From: an uncultured bacterium
GTDB lineage: Bacteria; Bacillota; Negativicutes; Acidaminococcales; Acidaminococcaceae
Reading direction: 5' to 3'
DNA length: 55,844 nucleotides
NCBI GenBank assembly: GCA_905215645.1
Contig: CAJMQS010000013.1
Coordinates: forward strand, 1-55,844
Shown here: piece by piece, positions 16,615-25,356 of the stretch
How the letters are laid out: the number at the start of each line of letters is the position of its first letter
Numbering within the stretch: position 1 is the first letter of the stretch
Made by a program: the position numbers and the translations under genes
The notes under the pieces: model-generated
Database searches by the model: none
Seen by the model: the letters and a program-made list of their open reading frames with translations, nothing else
Told to the model about the DNA's origin: nothing

Positions 16615-18090
16615 TTATTTCATGGAGCCTGTCTGCAGGTATTTCAAATGCCAGGAAAAGGCTTTTTCCAGCACATGGGGGGTATGTTTTCCCTTGGCGG
16701 ATGCATAGGCTTCCTGATAGTATTCTTCCAACATGGGCTTGTAATCCGGATGGGCACAATGATCGATTAGGACCCGGGCCCGTTCTTTGGGGGTCAGCCA
16801 GCGCAGGTCGGCAATCCCCTGTTCGGTGACGATGACATCCACATCATGTTCCGTCTGGTCCACATGGCTGACAAAGGGAACGATGGTGGAGATGGCACCG
16901 TGCTTGGCCACAGATTCAGAAGCAAAGATGCTGATCCGGGCATTCCGGGCAAAATCACCGCTGCCGCCCAGGCCGTTCATCATAGCAGTCCCGTCGATGT
17001 GGGTGGAATTCACATTTCCATACAGATCTACTTCGATAGGGGTGTTCAGGGAAATCACGCCCAGCCGCCGGATCACTTCTGGATGGTTGGAGATCTCATT
17101 GGGGCGGATCAGGATCTTGTCATGGTAATCCTGGATTGTTTCATAGAATCTTTTCCGGTTTTCATCTGTCAGAGCTACCGAACTGGTGGAAATGAAGTCC
17201 AATACACCTTGGTCCAGGAGGCCCAGGGCAGCGTCCTGCATGACTTCCGTATACATGTTCAGATGGTGGAATCCGCTGTTGGCCAGGCCGGCGAGGACAG
17301 CATTGCCAACAGAACCTACGCCGGACTGCAGGGGGCCGGGATTTTCCGGCAGCCGGCCATGCTGGATTTCATTTTTCAAGAAGTCCACGATGTTTTCTGC
17401 AATCTTGGCGGTGGCGGGAGTCACTGCTTTGAAGGTCTGGGCTTCATCGGCTTCGTCAGTAAAGACCACAGCAGCGATTTTTTCCAGGGGACAGGGGATA
17501 TAAGGAGTCCCGATACGGTCCTGGGGGTGGGTGATTGGGATGATCCGGGAAGCGGGAGCCACGCCCACTTCGAAGATATCATGCATGCTCATAAAGCCCA
17601 GGGGAAGGCTTCGGTTTACTTCTACGATGACTTTATCCGCATTGCGGACCGCTGCGTCTGCCGTACCGCCGGAAGCACCGAGGTACAGCCCGTCTTCTGT
17701 AATGGCACAGCATTCGATCAGGGCGATGTGGATATGGGGACCTGTCCGTTCGTTCATGTATTTGGGCAGATGGGAAATGTGGATATCGCTGAATTCCACT
17801 TGATCTGCATTGATAGCCTTCCGCAGATCCTTGTTGGACTGATGGCCGTACCGGCGTTTCAGGAGGCTGGCCCGGGTCCAGGCACCATCGATGCAGTCTC
17901 CCACAGCGGCTCCTACGATTAGGGTCAGGTCTTTGGCTGTACCCTGGCGGGCAACGGCCTGAGGGACTGCTTTGGGATAATTGGTGCGGGTGAATCCGCT
18001 GACGGCGATGGTCATTCCAGGCTGGATGAGCCTGGCCGCATCATCTGCCGACATCACTTTTGTACGTAGTTTTTCAGGGATGCGTTCCAT
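16615..18090 (-). CDS. Acetyl-CoA hydrolase/CoA-transferase family protein (Cat1-like)
   Basis: A 491-residue class I CoA-transferase of the acetyl-CoA hydrolase / succinyl-CoA:acetate CoA-transferase family. The catalytic Glu is in HLNMYTEVMQDAALGL; the glycine-rich segments SGVGSVGNAVLAGL and VTEQGIADLRWLTPKERA are conserved. It would move CoA from the pathway's acyl-CoA to acetate or another acid, or hydrolyse it, conserving the thioester. AGGAGG lies 13 bases upstream of the start, a long spacing. It follows the second DASS transporter by 43 bases in the same operon. It can replace the phosphotransacylase or acyl-CoA synthetase step of diol pathways. Confidence 0.92.
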   Translation of the reverse strand: MERIPEKLRTKVMSADDAARLIQPGMTIAVSGFTRTNYPKAVPQAVARQGTAKDLTLIVGAAVGDCIDGAWTRASLLKRRYGHQSNKDLRKAINADQVEFSDIHISHLPKYMNERTGPHIHIALIECCAITEDGLYLGASGGTADAAVRNADKVIVEVNRSLPLGFMSMHDIFEVGVAPASRIIPITHPQDRIGTPYIPCPLEKIAAVVFTDEADEAQTFKAVTPATAKIAENIVDFLKNEIQHGRLPENPGPLQSGVGSVGNAVLAGLANSGFHHLNMYTEVMQDAALGLLDQGVLDFISTSSVALTDENRKRFYETIQDYHDKILIRPNEISNHPEVIRRLGVISLNTPIEVDLYGNVNSTHIDGTAMMNGLGGSGDFARNARISIFASESVAKHGAISTIVPFVSHVDQTEHDVDVIVTEQGIADLRWLTPKERARVLIDHCAHPDYKPMLEEYYQEAYASAKGKHTPHVLEKAFSWHLKYLQTGSMK

Positions 18091-18133
18091 TGGATTTCAA
18101 CAACCTCCTTTATTTTCTTCAGACAACAATCTG

Positions 18134-19540
18134 TTACTTTCCAAAACCAGGGATCTGCAGGACTACATAACTGCAGACGATGACCACCAAGGCCCGTACC
18201 AGGAAGACCGGCAGGGCTTTGCGCAGCATGGTATCCGGGCTCAGGCCGTAGGCTACAGGGATGGAGCGGACGCTGACCGGCAGCAGGAATTCACTGTTGA
18301 AGGCCATGACGGCGATGTACCAGTAGGTCATCAGATCCAGATGCATCTTGGCGGTGACGCTCATGACGATGGGGACGGTGACGGCAGCAGATACGGTGCT
18401 GTTGGTGGTTTCCGATACCAGGCAGGCCAGGACGGTGATGGCGATGATCAATGGCAGCCCAGGCTGCAGATTGGTGGCAGCTACGATCTGGGCCAGTTCT
18501 TCATTGGCACCGGAGCCGCTGAGCAGGACGCCCATGGCCAGACCACCGGCGAAGAGAATCATCATGCCCCACATGGATTCTTTCTGGGCATCTTCCCAGG
18601 TCATCAGAGGACGGGCAGAATCTTTGGAAGTGATGAAAAAGCAGACGAATCCAAGGATCAGGAATACATAGGCGGGCACCATGCGGGGCAGGATATGGGC
18701 ATAGAGGGGACGGAAGAAGACGGCAGCCAATCCCACAAGGAACATAGCAAGGCAGATTTTTTCATCGCCCTTCATGGGACCCAGTTCTTCATAGGCTTTC
18801 TTGAAGTATTCTTTCGTGCCTTCCAGTTGTTTGATCTTGCCTGGGCGCAGCAGCATGGCGGCGAGACAGGCCAAGGATACCAGCAGGGTGTACGGAGTCA
18901 GATGGGTCATCCAGTCGATGTACATGAATTCTTTCCCTGTGAAATCTTGGAGCAGGGCGATGGCAGTGATGTTCATGGCTCCGCCTAAGGGAGTCCCGAC
19001 ACCTCCGATCCCCACGCCCCAGCCGATGGCACAGAGGATGGGAATGGCTGCTTCGCTCTTTCCATCATAACCTGCGGCTTTCAACATCCCGACGGCTATG
19101 GGCGTCATCAAAGCACAGACCACCACATTGGGCATCAGATTGCTGAGGATGATGCTGGACAGCAGCCAGACGGTGATCTGGCTTTTCATGGAGGGGCCGA
19201 TCAGGGACAGGGCCTTCAGGGAAATCCGTTTGTCCAGGCCGATGCCGCTCCAGGGAACGGTCAAAAAACCGGAACCAAGGATCAGGATGATGCTTTCCGA
19301 GAAATACTGTGCGATGATGGTCTTCATGGGGATGATATCGAAGAGGGCATTGGCCACAATGGGGACAAAAGCGGTAACCGTAATATTGACAGGCCGGGAC
19401 ACCCACCAGTAAATCATCCATAGGGCGATCCCTATGGCTTTGGCGGCCTTGACGGAGAATATCCCCTGCAAGGCAAAGTAGCAGACAGCGAAGAGAATGG
19501 GACCCAACCAGATATGCAGTGTACGATTTTTGATGCTCAT
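18134..19540 (-). CDS. DASS (SLC13) family anion transporter 2
   Basis: A 468-residue paralogue of the transporter at 12611-14029, with the same motifs: GIGGVGTPLGGAMNITAIALL, WGMMILFAGGLAMGVLL, SETTNSTVSAAVTVPIVM and NSEFLLPVSVRSIP. The start at 19540 has AAAGGAGG eight bases upstream; a longer in-frame reading to 19693 has no transporter-like sequence. It is the first gene of an operon with the CoA-transferase. One copy may import the substrate while the other exports or exchanges an anionic product, which would be economical in fermentation; this is inference. Confidence 0.9.
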   Translation of the reverse strand: MSIKNRTLHIWLGPILFAVCYFALQGIFSVKAAKAIGIALWMIYWWVSRPVNITVTAFVPIVANALFDIIPMKTIIAQYFSESIILILGSGFLTVPWSGIGLDKRISLKALSLIGPSMKSQITVWLLSSIILSNLMPNVVVCALMTPIAVGMLKAAGYDGKSEAAIPILCAIGWGVGIGGVGTPLGGAMNITAIALLQDFTGKEFMYIDWMTHLTPYTLLVSLACLAAMLLRPGKIKQLEGTKEYFKKAYEELGPMKGDEKICLAMFLVGLAAVFFRPLYAHILPRMVPAYVFLILGFVCFFITSKDSARPLMTWEDAQKESMWGMMILFAGGLAMGVLLSGSGANEELAQIVAATNLQPGLPLIIAITVLACLVSETTNSTVSAAVTVPIVMSVTAKMHLDLMTYWYIAVMAFNSEFLLPVSVRSIPVAYGLSPDTMLRKALPVFLVRALVVIVCSYVVLQIPGFGK

Positions 19541-19895
19541 GATACCGTCCTCCTTTTGGACGAAAATAGGATAAATGAAATTCAATGGTAAGAATGGGTA
19601 TAAAAAGATAACTAGTATTTGAAGATTCTTGAATTTCAGAAAACAATGTAATGTTCTAATGCATGCAATTCCGGAATTCTTTGTCTGCATCATAGCAAAT
19701 CAAGAGAGGCAGGGGCAATTGATTTTAGACAGATTTTCGAAAGGTACAAAATGAGTTTCCAATTTTGAAATAGGAGTTGCACAATGCAAAAGTGATTTCT
19801 TCTATAAGAAATAAATATAAGAAAATTTCCTCTTTTAGAAGAAACAAGGTATGATGAAACTATACAACCAGCCTATAAAGGAGGAGAATCCATCC
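19541..19895. promoter_or_regulatory. Divergent control region between transporter 2 and LuxR regulator
   Basis: This 355-base AT-rich stretch has no gene. It contains the perfect 12-base palindrome AATTCCGGAATT at 19667-19678 beside TGCATGCA at 19660-19667, and TTGCACAATGCAA at 19777-19789, the third instance of the TTGCA/TGCAA motif. A TATGAT box at 19850-19855 may serve the LuxR gene. I cannot fix the leftward promoter. Confidence 0.5.
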
Positions 19896-21005
19896 ATGAA
19901 ATATGAAAAAAAGGGGCAGACCAATTTCTTCCTGGAAATGGAACATCATCAGATCACTGCCCGTGAATTCTTCAGCCCTACTTTGTTGAACTTCCTCAAT
20001 AAAAATTTTGACCTGAACCAGATGATCATCCTTTATTTCGACACCCAGAATCATTTCCTTTCCTGGGTGAACCAGCAGGGACTGTTGCTGGATGGGGAGA
20101 AGCATCCCTACCGGCAGATCCTTTCTCGGGACCCGGTACGGAAAGTTGTCTATATGGATGCCCTGCGGGACCATCTGACTTATTTCAATACGATTCCCCG
20201 GCTGTACAAGTCGACGGATGTGATTTCTCCGAATCAGTATGAGAGGGATCCTTATGTCCAGTTCATCCAACAGAATTTCCAGGCTACATACAGCGTAACG
20301 ATGGCGTTTGGAATCAATGCTTACATCCAGATGACATTTTTCAAAGAGGCCGAAAATGGAGATTTCACAGACGAAGAGATGCAGCATTTCAGTGAGATCT
20401 ATGCCTATATCGCCAATGCTTACAAGAATTTCAAGAAATACGAACAGGCCAAGATCATTTCGGAGATCAAGAACCACATCATCGATTCCGGAGAAAAAGC
20501 CTATCTGATCACTGATGACTTCATGCATGTAATGGACTGCAACAAAGAAGCGGAATTGTGCCTGCAGGATATCCTGGGGCCTTCCGTACGCAGCCAGCTG
20601 GAAGGAGAAGGGGTTTGCGGCTGGCTGCCCTTCCTCCTGAGTAGCGGAGATAAAGAGGATGAAGGAGAAAAAATGAGAGTGCGGATGATCCAGAATTATC
20701 AGTTCCGGATCTATACTTATGACCGGAGCTATTCCAACCGGATCATCGACCGCTATCACTGGATCACCATCAGCAGCAAAGGAGGCCGCAAACATGTGGA
20801 ATTCACCCGGAATCTGGATCCTCTGACCCCTACGGAACAGCGGGTGGCAGAACTGATGTACCAGGGACTGACCTACAAGGCCATTGCCATGCGGCTTGTG
20901 GTCAGCTACCATACGGTCAAGAAACATGTGGAAAATATCTATGCCAAGTGCGGCATCCAAAGCCGGTATCAGCTGTATAAATGGATCGAAAGCCGGGAAA
21001 ATTAG
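19896..21005 (+). CDS. LuxR-type helix-turn-helix regulator
   Basis: A 369-residue regulator. The C-terminal 60 residues are a LuxR/FixJ DNA-binding domain (LTPTEQRVAELMYQGLTYKAIA followed by HTVKKHVENIYAKCGIQSRYQLYKW). The first 300 residues look like a GAF/PAS-type sensory region plus a less conserved segment, with no receiver domain. The start at 19896 follows AAGGAGGAG by nine bases. It lies immediately upstream of the glycyl radical enzyme operon and divergent from transporter 2, so it probably activates one or both in response to substrate. A strong terminator separates it from the activase gene. Confidence 0.9.
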   Translation: MKYEKKGQTNFFLEMEHHQITAREFFSPTLLNFLNKNFDLNQMIILYFDTQNHFLSWVNQQGLLLDGEKHPYRQILSRDPVRKVVYMDALRDHLTYFNTIPRLYKSTDVISPNQYERDPYVQFIQQNFQATYSVTMAFGINAYIQMTFFKEAENGDFTDEEMQHFSEIYAYIANAYKNFKKYEQAKIISEIKNHIIDSGEKAYLITDDFMHVMDCNKEAELCLQDILGPSVRSQLEGEGVCGWLPFLLSSGDKEDEGEKMRVRMIQNYQFRIYTYDRSYSNRIIDRYHWITISSKGGRKHVEFTRNLDPLTPTEQRVAELMYQGLTYKAIAMRLVVSYHTVKKHVENIYAKCGIQSRYQLYKWIESREN

Positions 21006-21019
21006 AATTGTTTAAGAGT

Positions 21020-21059
21020 ATACAGCCGTGGGTTTTTCCTCCCACGGCTGTATTTTTTA
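21020..21059 (+). terminator. Terminator after the LuxR gene
   Basis: A perfect 13-bp stem (21020-21032 with 21041-21053), an 8-base loop and a T-run at 21053-21058. Confidence 0.92.
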
Positions 21060-21070
21060 TCAGGATGCCT

Positions 21071-21088
21071 ATAAGGAACATTCCTTAT
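21071..21088. promoter_or_regulatory. Perfect inverted repeat upstream of the GRE operon
   Basis: ATAAGGAACATTCCTTAT is a perfect 8-2-8 inverted repeat in the gap between the LuxR terminator and the activase gene. A possible -10 (TAAAAT) lies at 21134-21139, which would put the repeat near -65, a usual activator position. Confidence 0.5.
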
Positions 21089-21201
21089 CAAAAGATAGCC
21101 AACTTACCTGCTTCTTTTCTAAGCGAAGATTGATAAAATTCAGACAACAAGAGGAAAGCAGAGTAATTGGCTTTCCTGGAATCGTAAGGGAGGTTTCGAA
21201 G

Positions 21202-22155
21202 ATGGAACCCATTCGGGGAAATGTCTTCAACATCCAGCGGTATACCATCCATGACGGCCCCGGGCTCCGGACGGAATTGTTCTTGAAAGGCTGTCCCCTG
21301 CGCTGTGAATGGTGTAGTAATCCAGAAGGATTTGCGCCTTATGTACAGGCGGGGATCTATCGGAAGAAGTGCCTGGGAACAAAGGTCTGCCAAGATTGTC
21401 TGGACGTGTGCCCAGTACCGGGAGCCCTGCAGTTCGAACGGGGAAAGCTGGCCCGCATCGACCGGGAAAAATGTACCAACTGCATGAAATGCCAGGAGGT
21501 ATGCCCTTCAGATGCCATTAAGGCCTGGGGAAAATGGATGACGGTGGAAGCATGTATGGAAATCATCCTGCGGGACCGGGGATATTATGAAAAATCCGGC
21601 GGCGGGGTCACGGTTTCTGGAGGAGAGAGCCTGATGCAGGCAGACTTTGTGGCTGCGCTCTTTCAGGCCTGTCACCAGGAAAATATCCAGACCTGCTGCG
21701 AATCTACTTTTTACTGCAGCCGGTCAGAATTGGAAAAAGTCATTCCGTATACGGATCTGTTCATTGCGGATTTGAAACATATGGACCGGGAAGTCCATAA
21801 GGCCAGGACCGGCGTGTACAACGATCTGATCCTGGAAAACATGGAAAAGGTCTGTGCAGCAGGAACCAGGCTGGTCCTGCGGATCCCTGTGATCCCCAAA
21901 TTCAATGATGCCATGGAGAATATGGAAGCGACGGCCGATTTCCTGGAAAAGAACCTCCAGGGAAAGGTACAGGCCCTGCAGCTGCTGAGTTTCATGCGAT
22001 TGGGAGAAGAAAAATACGAGTCCTTAGGGATCCCTTATAAAATGAAAGGTCTCAGGATGAACCGGCCGGCTTTCCAAAAAAGGATGGAAAAATACGCAGC
22101 CTATTTCAGGAGCCGGGGGATCCATTGTTCAGTAGGTGCCAAAGAATGGGATTGA
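21202..22155 (+). CDS. Glycyl radical enzyme activase (radical SAM)
   Basis: A 317-residue radical SAM enzyme that installs the glycyl radical on the adjacent dehydratase. The CxxxCxxC motif binding the SAM cluster is in GCPLRCEWCSN. A ferredoxin-like insert (about residues 50-105) has two cysteine clusters, CLGTKVCQDCLDVCP and CTNCMKCQEVCP, as in activases of diol dehydratases and related enzymes. GGGVTVSGGESLMQADF is the usual SAM-binding segment. The start at 21202 follows GGGAGG by eight bases; a longer in-frame reading runs back into the promoter region. It is 34 bases ahead of its target gene. Confidence 0.95.
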   Translation: MEPIRGNVFNIQRYTIHDGPGLRTELFLKGCPLRCEWCSNPEGFAPYVQAGIYRKKCLGTKVCQDCLDVCPVPGALQFERGKLARIDREKCTNCMKCQEVCPSDAIKAWGKWMTVEACMEIILRDRGYYEKSGGGVTVSGGESLMQADFVAALFQACHQENIQTCCESTFYCSRSELEKVIPYTDLFIADLKHMDREVHKARTGVYNDLILENMEKVCAAGTRLVLRIPVIPKFNDAMENMEATADFLEKNLQGKVQALQLLSFMRLGEEKYESLGIPYKMKGLRMNRPAFQKRMEKYAAYFRSRGIHCSVGAKEWD

Positions 22156-22189
22156 CCGTCCCTTGTTTTGATAAAGGAGGATGTTAGAT

Positions 22190-24679
22190 ATGGAAAACAA
22201 ATTCACTCACACGACGGCTGCCGGTACGGAAGCATTTGATCATGAGTATGGGGTAGGGTATCAGGTCCATCACAAGGACTGGTCTCCTTTCCCCCGGGTC
22301 AACCGGCTGCGGAAACAGTTCCTGGCCAGACCCTATGATATCGATCTGGACCGTCTGAGACTGGTGACCAAATCCTATAAGGAACACGTGAAATGCCCGA
22401 CCATGCTGAAGGTAGCCTATGCCTTCCGGGAAGTCCTGGAAAATGAGACACTGCATATCGATGATGAAGAATTGATTGCCGGGGATCTGTCTGCCGCCCC
22501 CAAAGATGCTCCCATTTATCCGGAATTTTCCGTGGACTGGATCATCGATGAAGCCTATAACCATCCTTTCGAAAAACGGGAACATGACCAGTTCTATTTC
22601 AAAAGCGATGAAGACAGAGCGGAAGCGGTGGAACTGTGCAAATGGTGGCAGGGCAAGACGGTTGCCGATGAAATCGAATCCCGGCTGAGCTATGACCAAC
22701 TGAAATGTTCAGAAGCAGGCAAGAAGATTTTCCAGACCAACCTGTACCATTATGCAGGGGTAGGCCATCTGGCTGCTGATTACGCTTATATCTTGCGGAG
22801 AGGGTTCGATGGGATCATCGAAGACATCTCTGCCCAGCAGAAACTGCTGGATATGCATGATCCCTATTTCGCCGATAAACGGGATACCTACGATGCCATG
22901 ATCATCTGCATGAACGCCGCTAAGATCTGGACCAAACGGTATGCAGATCTGGCAGCTAAGATGGCAGCAGAGACCCAGGATGCCAAACGGAAAGCGGAAC
23001 TGGAGACCATGGCTGCCAACCTGAACCAGGTGGCCGGCGGTCCGGCGAAATCTTTCTGGCAGGCTCTGCAGCTGTTCAATATCGCTACGGTACTGATCCA
23101 GACCGAAGGCAATGGCCATTCCATCTCCTATGGCCGGATGGACCAGTGGCTGTATCCTTACTACAAAGCAGATTTGGATGCTGGAAAGATCACCAAAGAA
23201 TTTGCCCTGGAACTGATCGAAGACCAGTATGTGAAGGTCAATTATCCTACGAAGCTGAAAGACTTCGGGTCCATGGCCGTACGGAACGGCCGTGGGTTCG
23301 GAGGCGAAAGCCTGACCATCGGCGGGGTAGACCGGGATGGCAATGATGCCACCAACGATCTGACCATGCTCTTCCTGGAAGCAACAGCCCATACTCGGAT
23401 GATGAATCCTTGGTTGTGCGTCCGGTTCCATGAAAAGACACCCTATGAATTGTATGTGAAGACGGCAGAAGTCATCCGGGTCGGCTGCGGCCATCCCAAA
23501 CTGTACAACGACGGCCCTGCTATCAAAGCCTGCCTCCGGAAAGGATTCAGCCTGGAAGATGCCCGGGAATACTGTGTAGTGGGCTGTGTGGAAATCGATG
23601 TTCCGGGGAAAGAATACGGCTGGCATGATGCAGCTTATGTAAATACCGCCAAGATGATGGAAATGGTCCTCAATGGCGGGAAATTCCTGGATGACGACAA
23701 GACCCAGTATGGTCCCAATACAGGGAGCCTCCTGACCTATAAATCCTTCGATGAAGTGCTGGAAAGCGTGGACCAACAGTTCGAATACTGGACCAACCAG
23801 CTGTGCAGCAGCGAAAATATCATCGACCGGGCCCATCAGGATCGGAAACCGCTGCCCTATGTGTCCTGCTTCTTCCAGAACTGCATCCGGACCGGGAAAG
23901 ATCTGGCCCATGGCGGTGCCGAAGTCAACGGCATCGGGCCGCAGGCTTCTGGATTGGGGACCTGTGCTGACAGCCTGGCCACCATCAAACAGCTGATGTT
24001 CGATGAAAAGAAAGTGACCGGCGCCGAATTGCTCCAGGCCATCAAAGACAACTGGAAGGACCATGAGAAACTGTATGCCCTGGTCAACAGCTCCAAAGTC
24101 CATCATTATGGGAATGATGATGATTATGCCGATGCCCTGTTCAAGTATATGTTCGAATGCTACTGCCGTCACATTGCCGGCCGGAAGAATCAGCGGGGCG
24201 GGGAATTCAGCCCTGGAGTATATTCCGTAAACGCTAACGTGGCCATGGGCATGGCGACCAACGCTTCCCTGGATGGCCGGACCAAAGGTGAAGCCATTTC
24301 GGACAACATGGGCCCTGTCCATACGGACGGCGGTTCCCACGATATCCAGGGGCCTACGGCTCTGACCAACTCTCTGACGAAAGTGGATCACAGCCTGGCC
24401 ACCAACGGGACTCTGATGAATATGAAATTCACCGAAGATACCGTTGCGGGGATCACCGGACGGGATAACCTGGTGAACTTCATCCGGCAGTATATGGCAG
24501 ATCAGGCCATGCATGTCCAGTTCAATATCATGAGCTCCGCAACTATGCGGGCAGCCCAGAAACATCCGGAAGACTACAAAGATATGCTGGTGCGGGTGGC
24601 CGGATACAGTGCCTACTTTGTAGAACTGGGCAAGAAGCTGCAGAAGGACCTGATCCAGCGGACGGAACTCCACTTCTAA
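22190..24679 (+). CDS. Glycyl radical enzyme, predicted dehydratase of an anionic diol
   Basis: An 829-residue pyruvate-formate-lyase-like enzyme. The glycyl radical is Gly805 in RVAGYSAYF; the thiyl Cys466 and base Glu468 are in VVGCVEIDVPGKEYGWHD. By position relative to these, His193 (GVGH), His310-Ser311 (GNGHS) and Asp480 match the hydroxyl-binding residues of glycerol and propanediol dehydratases. The site 94 residues before the thiyl Cys, aromatic in those enzymes, is Gly372 here. Ser674 stands where isethionate lyase has a sulfonate-binding Arg (from memory of published numbering). A C-O cleaving diol dehydratase giving an aldehyde fits best. The ATG at 22190 is chosen because the earlier ATG at 22181 abuts the AAAGGAGG site. 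Confidence 0.93.
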   Translation: MENKFTHTTAAGTEAFDHEYGVGYQVHHKDWSPFPRVNRLRKQFLARPYDIDLDRLRLVTKSYKEHVKCPTMLKVAYAFREVLENETLHIDDEELIAGDLSAAPKDAPIYPEFSVDWIIDEAYNHPFEKREHDQFYFKSDEDRAEAVELCKWWQGKTVADEIESRLSYDQLKCSEAGKKIFQTNLYHYAGVGHLAADYAYILRRGFDGIIEDISAQQKLLDMHDPYFADKRDTYDAMIICMNAAKIWTKRYADLAAKMAAETQDAKRKAELETMAANLNQVAGGPAKSFWQALQLFNIATVLIQTEGNGHSISYGRMDQWLYPYYKADLDAGKITKEFALELIEDQYVKVNYPTKLKDFGSMAVRNGRGFGGESLTIGGVDRDGNDATNDLTMLFLEATAHTRMMNPWLCVRFHEKTPYELYVKTAEVIRVGCGHPKLYNDGPAIKACLRKGFSLEDAREYCVVGCVEIDVPGKEYGWHDAAYVNTAKMMEMVLNGGKFLDDDKTQYGPNTGSLLTYKSFDEVLESVDQQFEYWTNQLCSSENIIDRAHQDRKPLPYVSCFFQNCIRTGKDLAHGGAEVNGIGPQASGLGTCADSLATIKQLMFDEKKVTGAELLQAIKDNWKDHEKLYALVNSSKVHHYGNDDDYADALFKYMFECYCRHIAGRKNQRGGEFSPGVYSVNANVAMGMATNASLDGRTKGEAISDNMGPVHTDGGSHDIQGPTALTNSLTKVDHSLATNGTLMNMKFTEDTVAGITGRDNLVNFIRQYMADQAMHVQFNIMSSATMRAAQKHPEDYKDMLVRVAGYSAYFVELGKKLQKDLIQRTELHF

Positions 24680-24713
24680 AAACCTGATAATCAATTCAGT
24701 ATCAGCCTCTATG

Positions 24714-24754
24714 GGCGTGCCAAGGATGAATGACGTCCCTGGCACGCCTTTTTG
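24714..24754 (+). terminator. Terminator after the glycyl radical enzyme
   Basis: GGCGTGCCA at 24714-24722 pairs with TGGCACGCC at 24740-24748, followed by TTTTT. Downstream genes on the same strand may be reached by partial read-through. Confidence 0.85.
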
Positions 24755-24769
24755 TGAAAGGAGACCATC

Positions 24770-25243
24770 ATGACCAATGAAGAAATCCTGAAAAGATGTA
24801 TCGAAGAGGAAGAAAAATATCAGTTCACTACCTTTACCCAGACGGATGCTTTCCAACTGGGAAAAATGCTTTATGAAACAAGCATGGAAGAATTCGGCAA
24901 ACCCATCGCTGTGGAAATCCGGATCAATCATCTGACTGTTTTCCGTTTCCTGCCGGAAGGCACCGGGGCCAATCAATGCATCTGGCTGAAAGCCAAAGCA
25001 GATACGGTGGATACCATGCGGATCAGTACGTACCATTTTTGGGCCGACATTGCCTGTGGCGGCAGAGGGCTGAAAGAGCGCAGGCTGGATGAAAAGAAGT
25101 ATCTAGCCCAGGGCGGAGGGTTCCCTCTGCGGCTGAAGGGGTCTGCGGTTGTGGGAACGATCTGTGTTTCTGCACTGAAACATTATGAAGATCATCAGGT
25201 CATCGTGGATACCCTGGAAAAGTATTTCAAAGAGAAAGCATGA
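24770..25243 (+). CDS. UPF0303 family (heme-degrading-domain-like) protein
   Basis: A 157-residue cytosolic protein of the UPF0303 family, related to the GlcG/HbpS and PduO C-terminal fold. Conserved stretches are KPIAVEIRINHLTVFRF and GGGFPLRLKGSAVVGTICVSAL. Homologues often sit in glycolate, propanediol and other diol-type operons, but their role is not settled; heme or corrinoid-like cofactor binding has been proposed. AAAGGAG precedes the ATG. Its position directly after the radical enzyme supports a helper role in the same pathway. It ends before a strong terminator. Confidence 0.85.
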   Translation: MTNEEILKRCIEEEEKYQFTTFTQTDAFQLGKMLYETSMEEFGKPIAVEIRINHLTVFRFLPEGTGANQCIWLKAKADTVDTMRISTYHFWADIACGGRGLKERRLDEKKYLAQGGGFPLRLKGSAVVGTICVSALKHYEDHQVIVDTLEKYFKEKA

Positions 25244-25256
25244 AGCATCGATTCCA

Positions 25257-25288
25257 AGAGCTGCTGCTTAGGCAACGGCTCTTTTTTT
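25257..25288 (+). terminator. Terminator after the UPF0303 gene
   Basis: AGAGCTGCTGC from 25257 pairs with GCAACGGCTCT (one mismatch, one G-U), followed by seven T residues. Confidence 0.85.
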
Positions 25289-25356
25289 GACGATTTCCCG
25301 ATATCCTCTATGGTATAGTCTTGCCAAACATCCCTTTTTGACCATGGAGGTGCGTG

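Noticed and set aside
22181..22189. Upstream ATG of the glycyl radical enzyme
   Set aside because: This ATG directly abuts the AAAGGAGG site, leaving no spacing; the ATG at 22190 has the normal distance.
22190..24679. Glycyl radical enzyme as isethionate sulfite-lyase
   Set aside because: Length, Cys and Gly positions are close to IslA, but the residues at the sulfonate-binding positions are Ser674 and His193 rather than Arg and Gln, and no sulfite-using genes are nearby.
22709..25036. 775-codon open frame antisense to the glycyl radical enzyme
   Set aside because: Covers a certain gene on the other strand, spans a terminator and shows no family motif.
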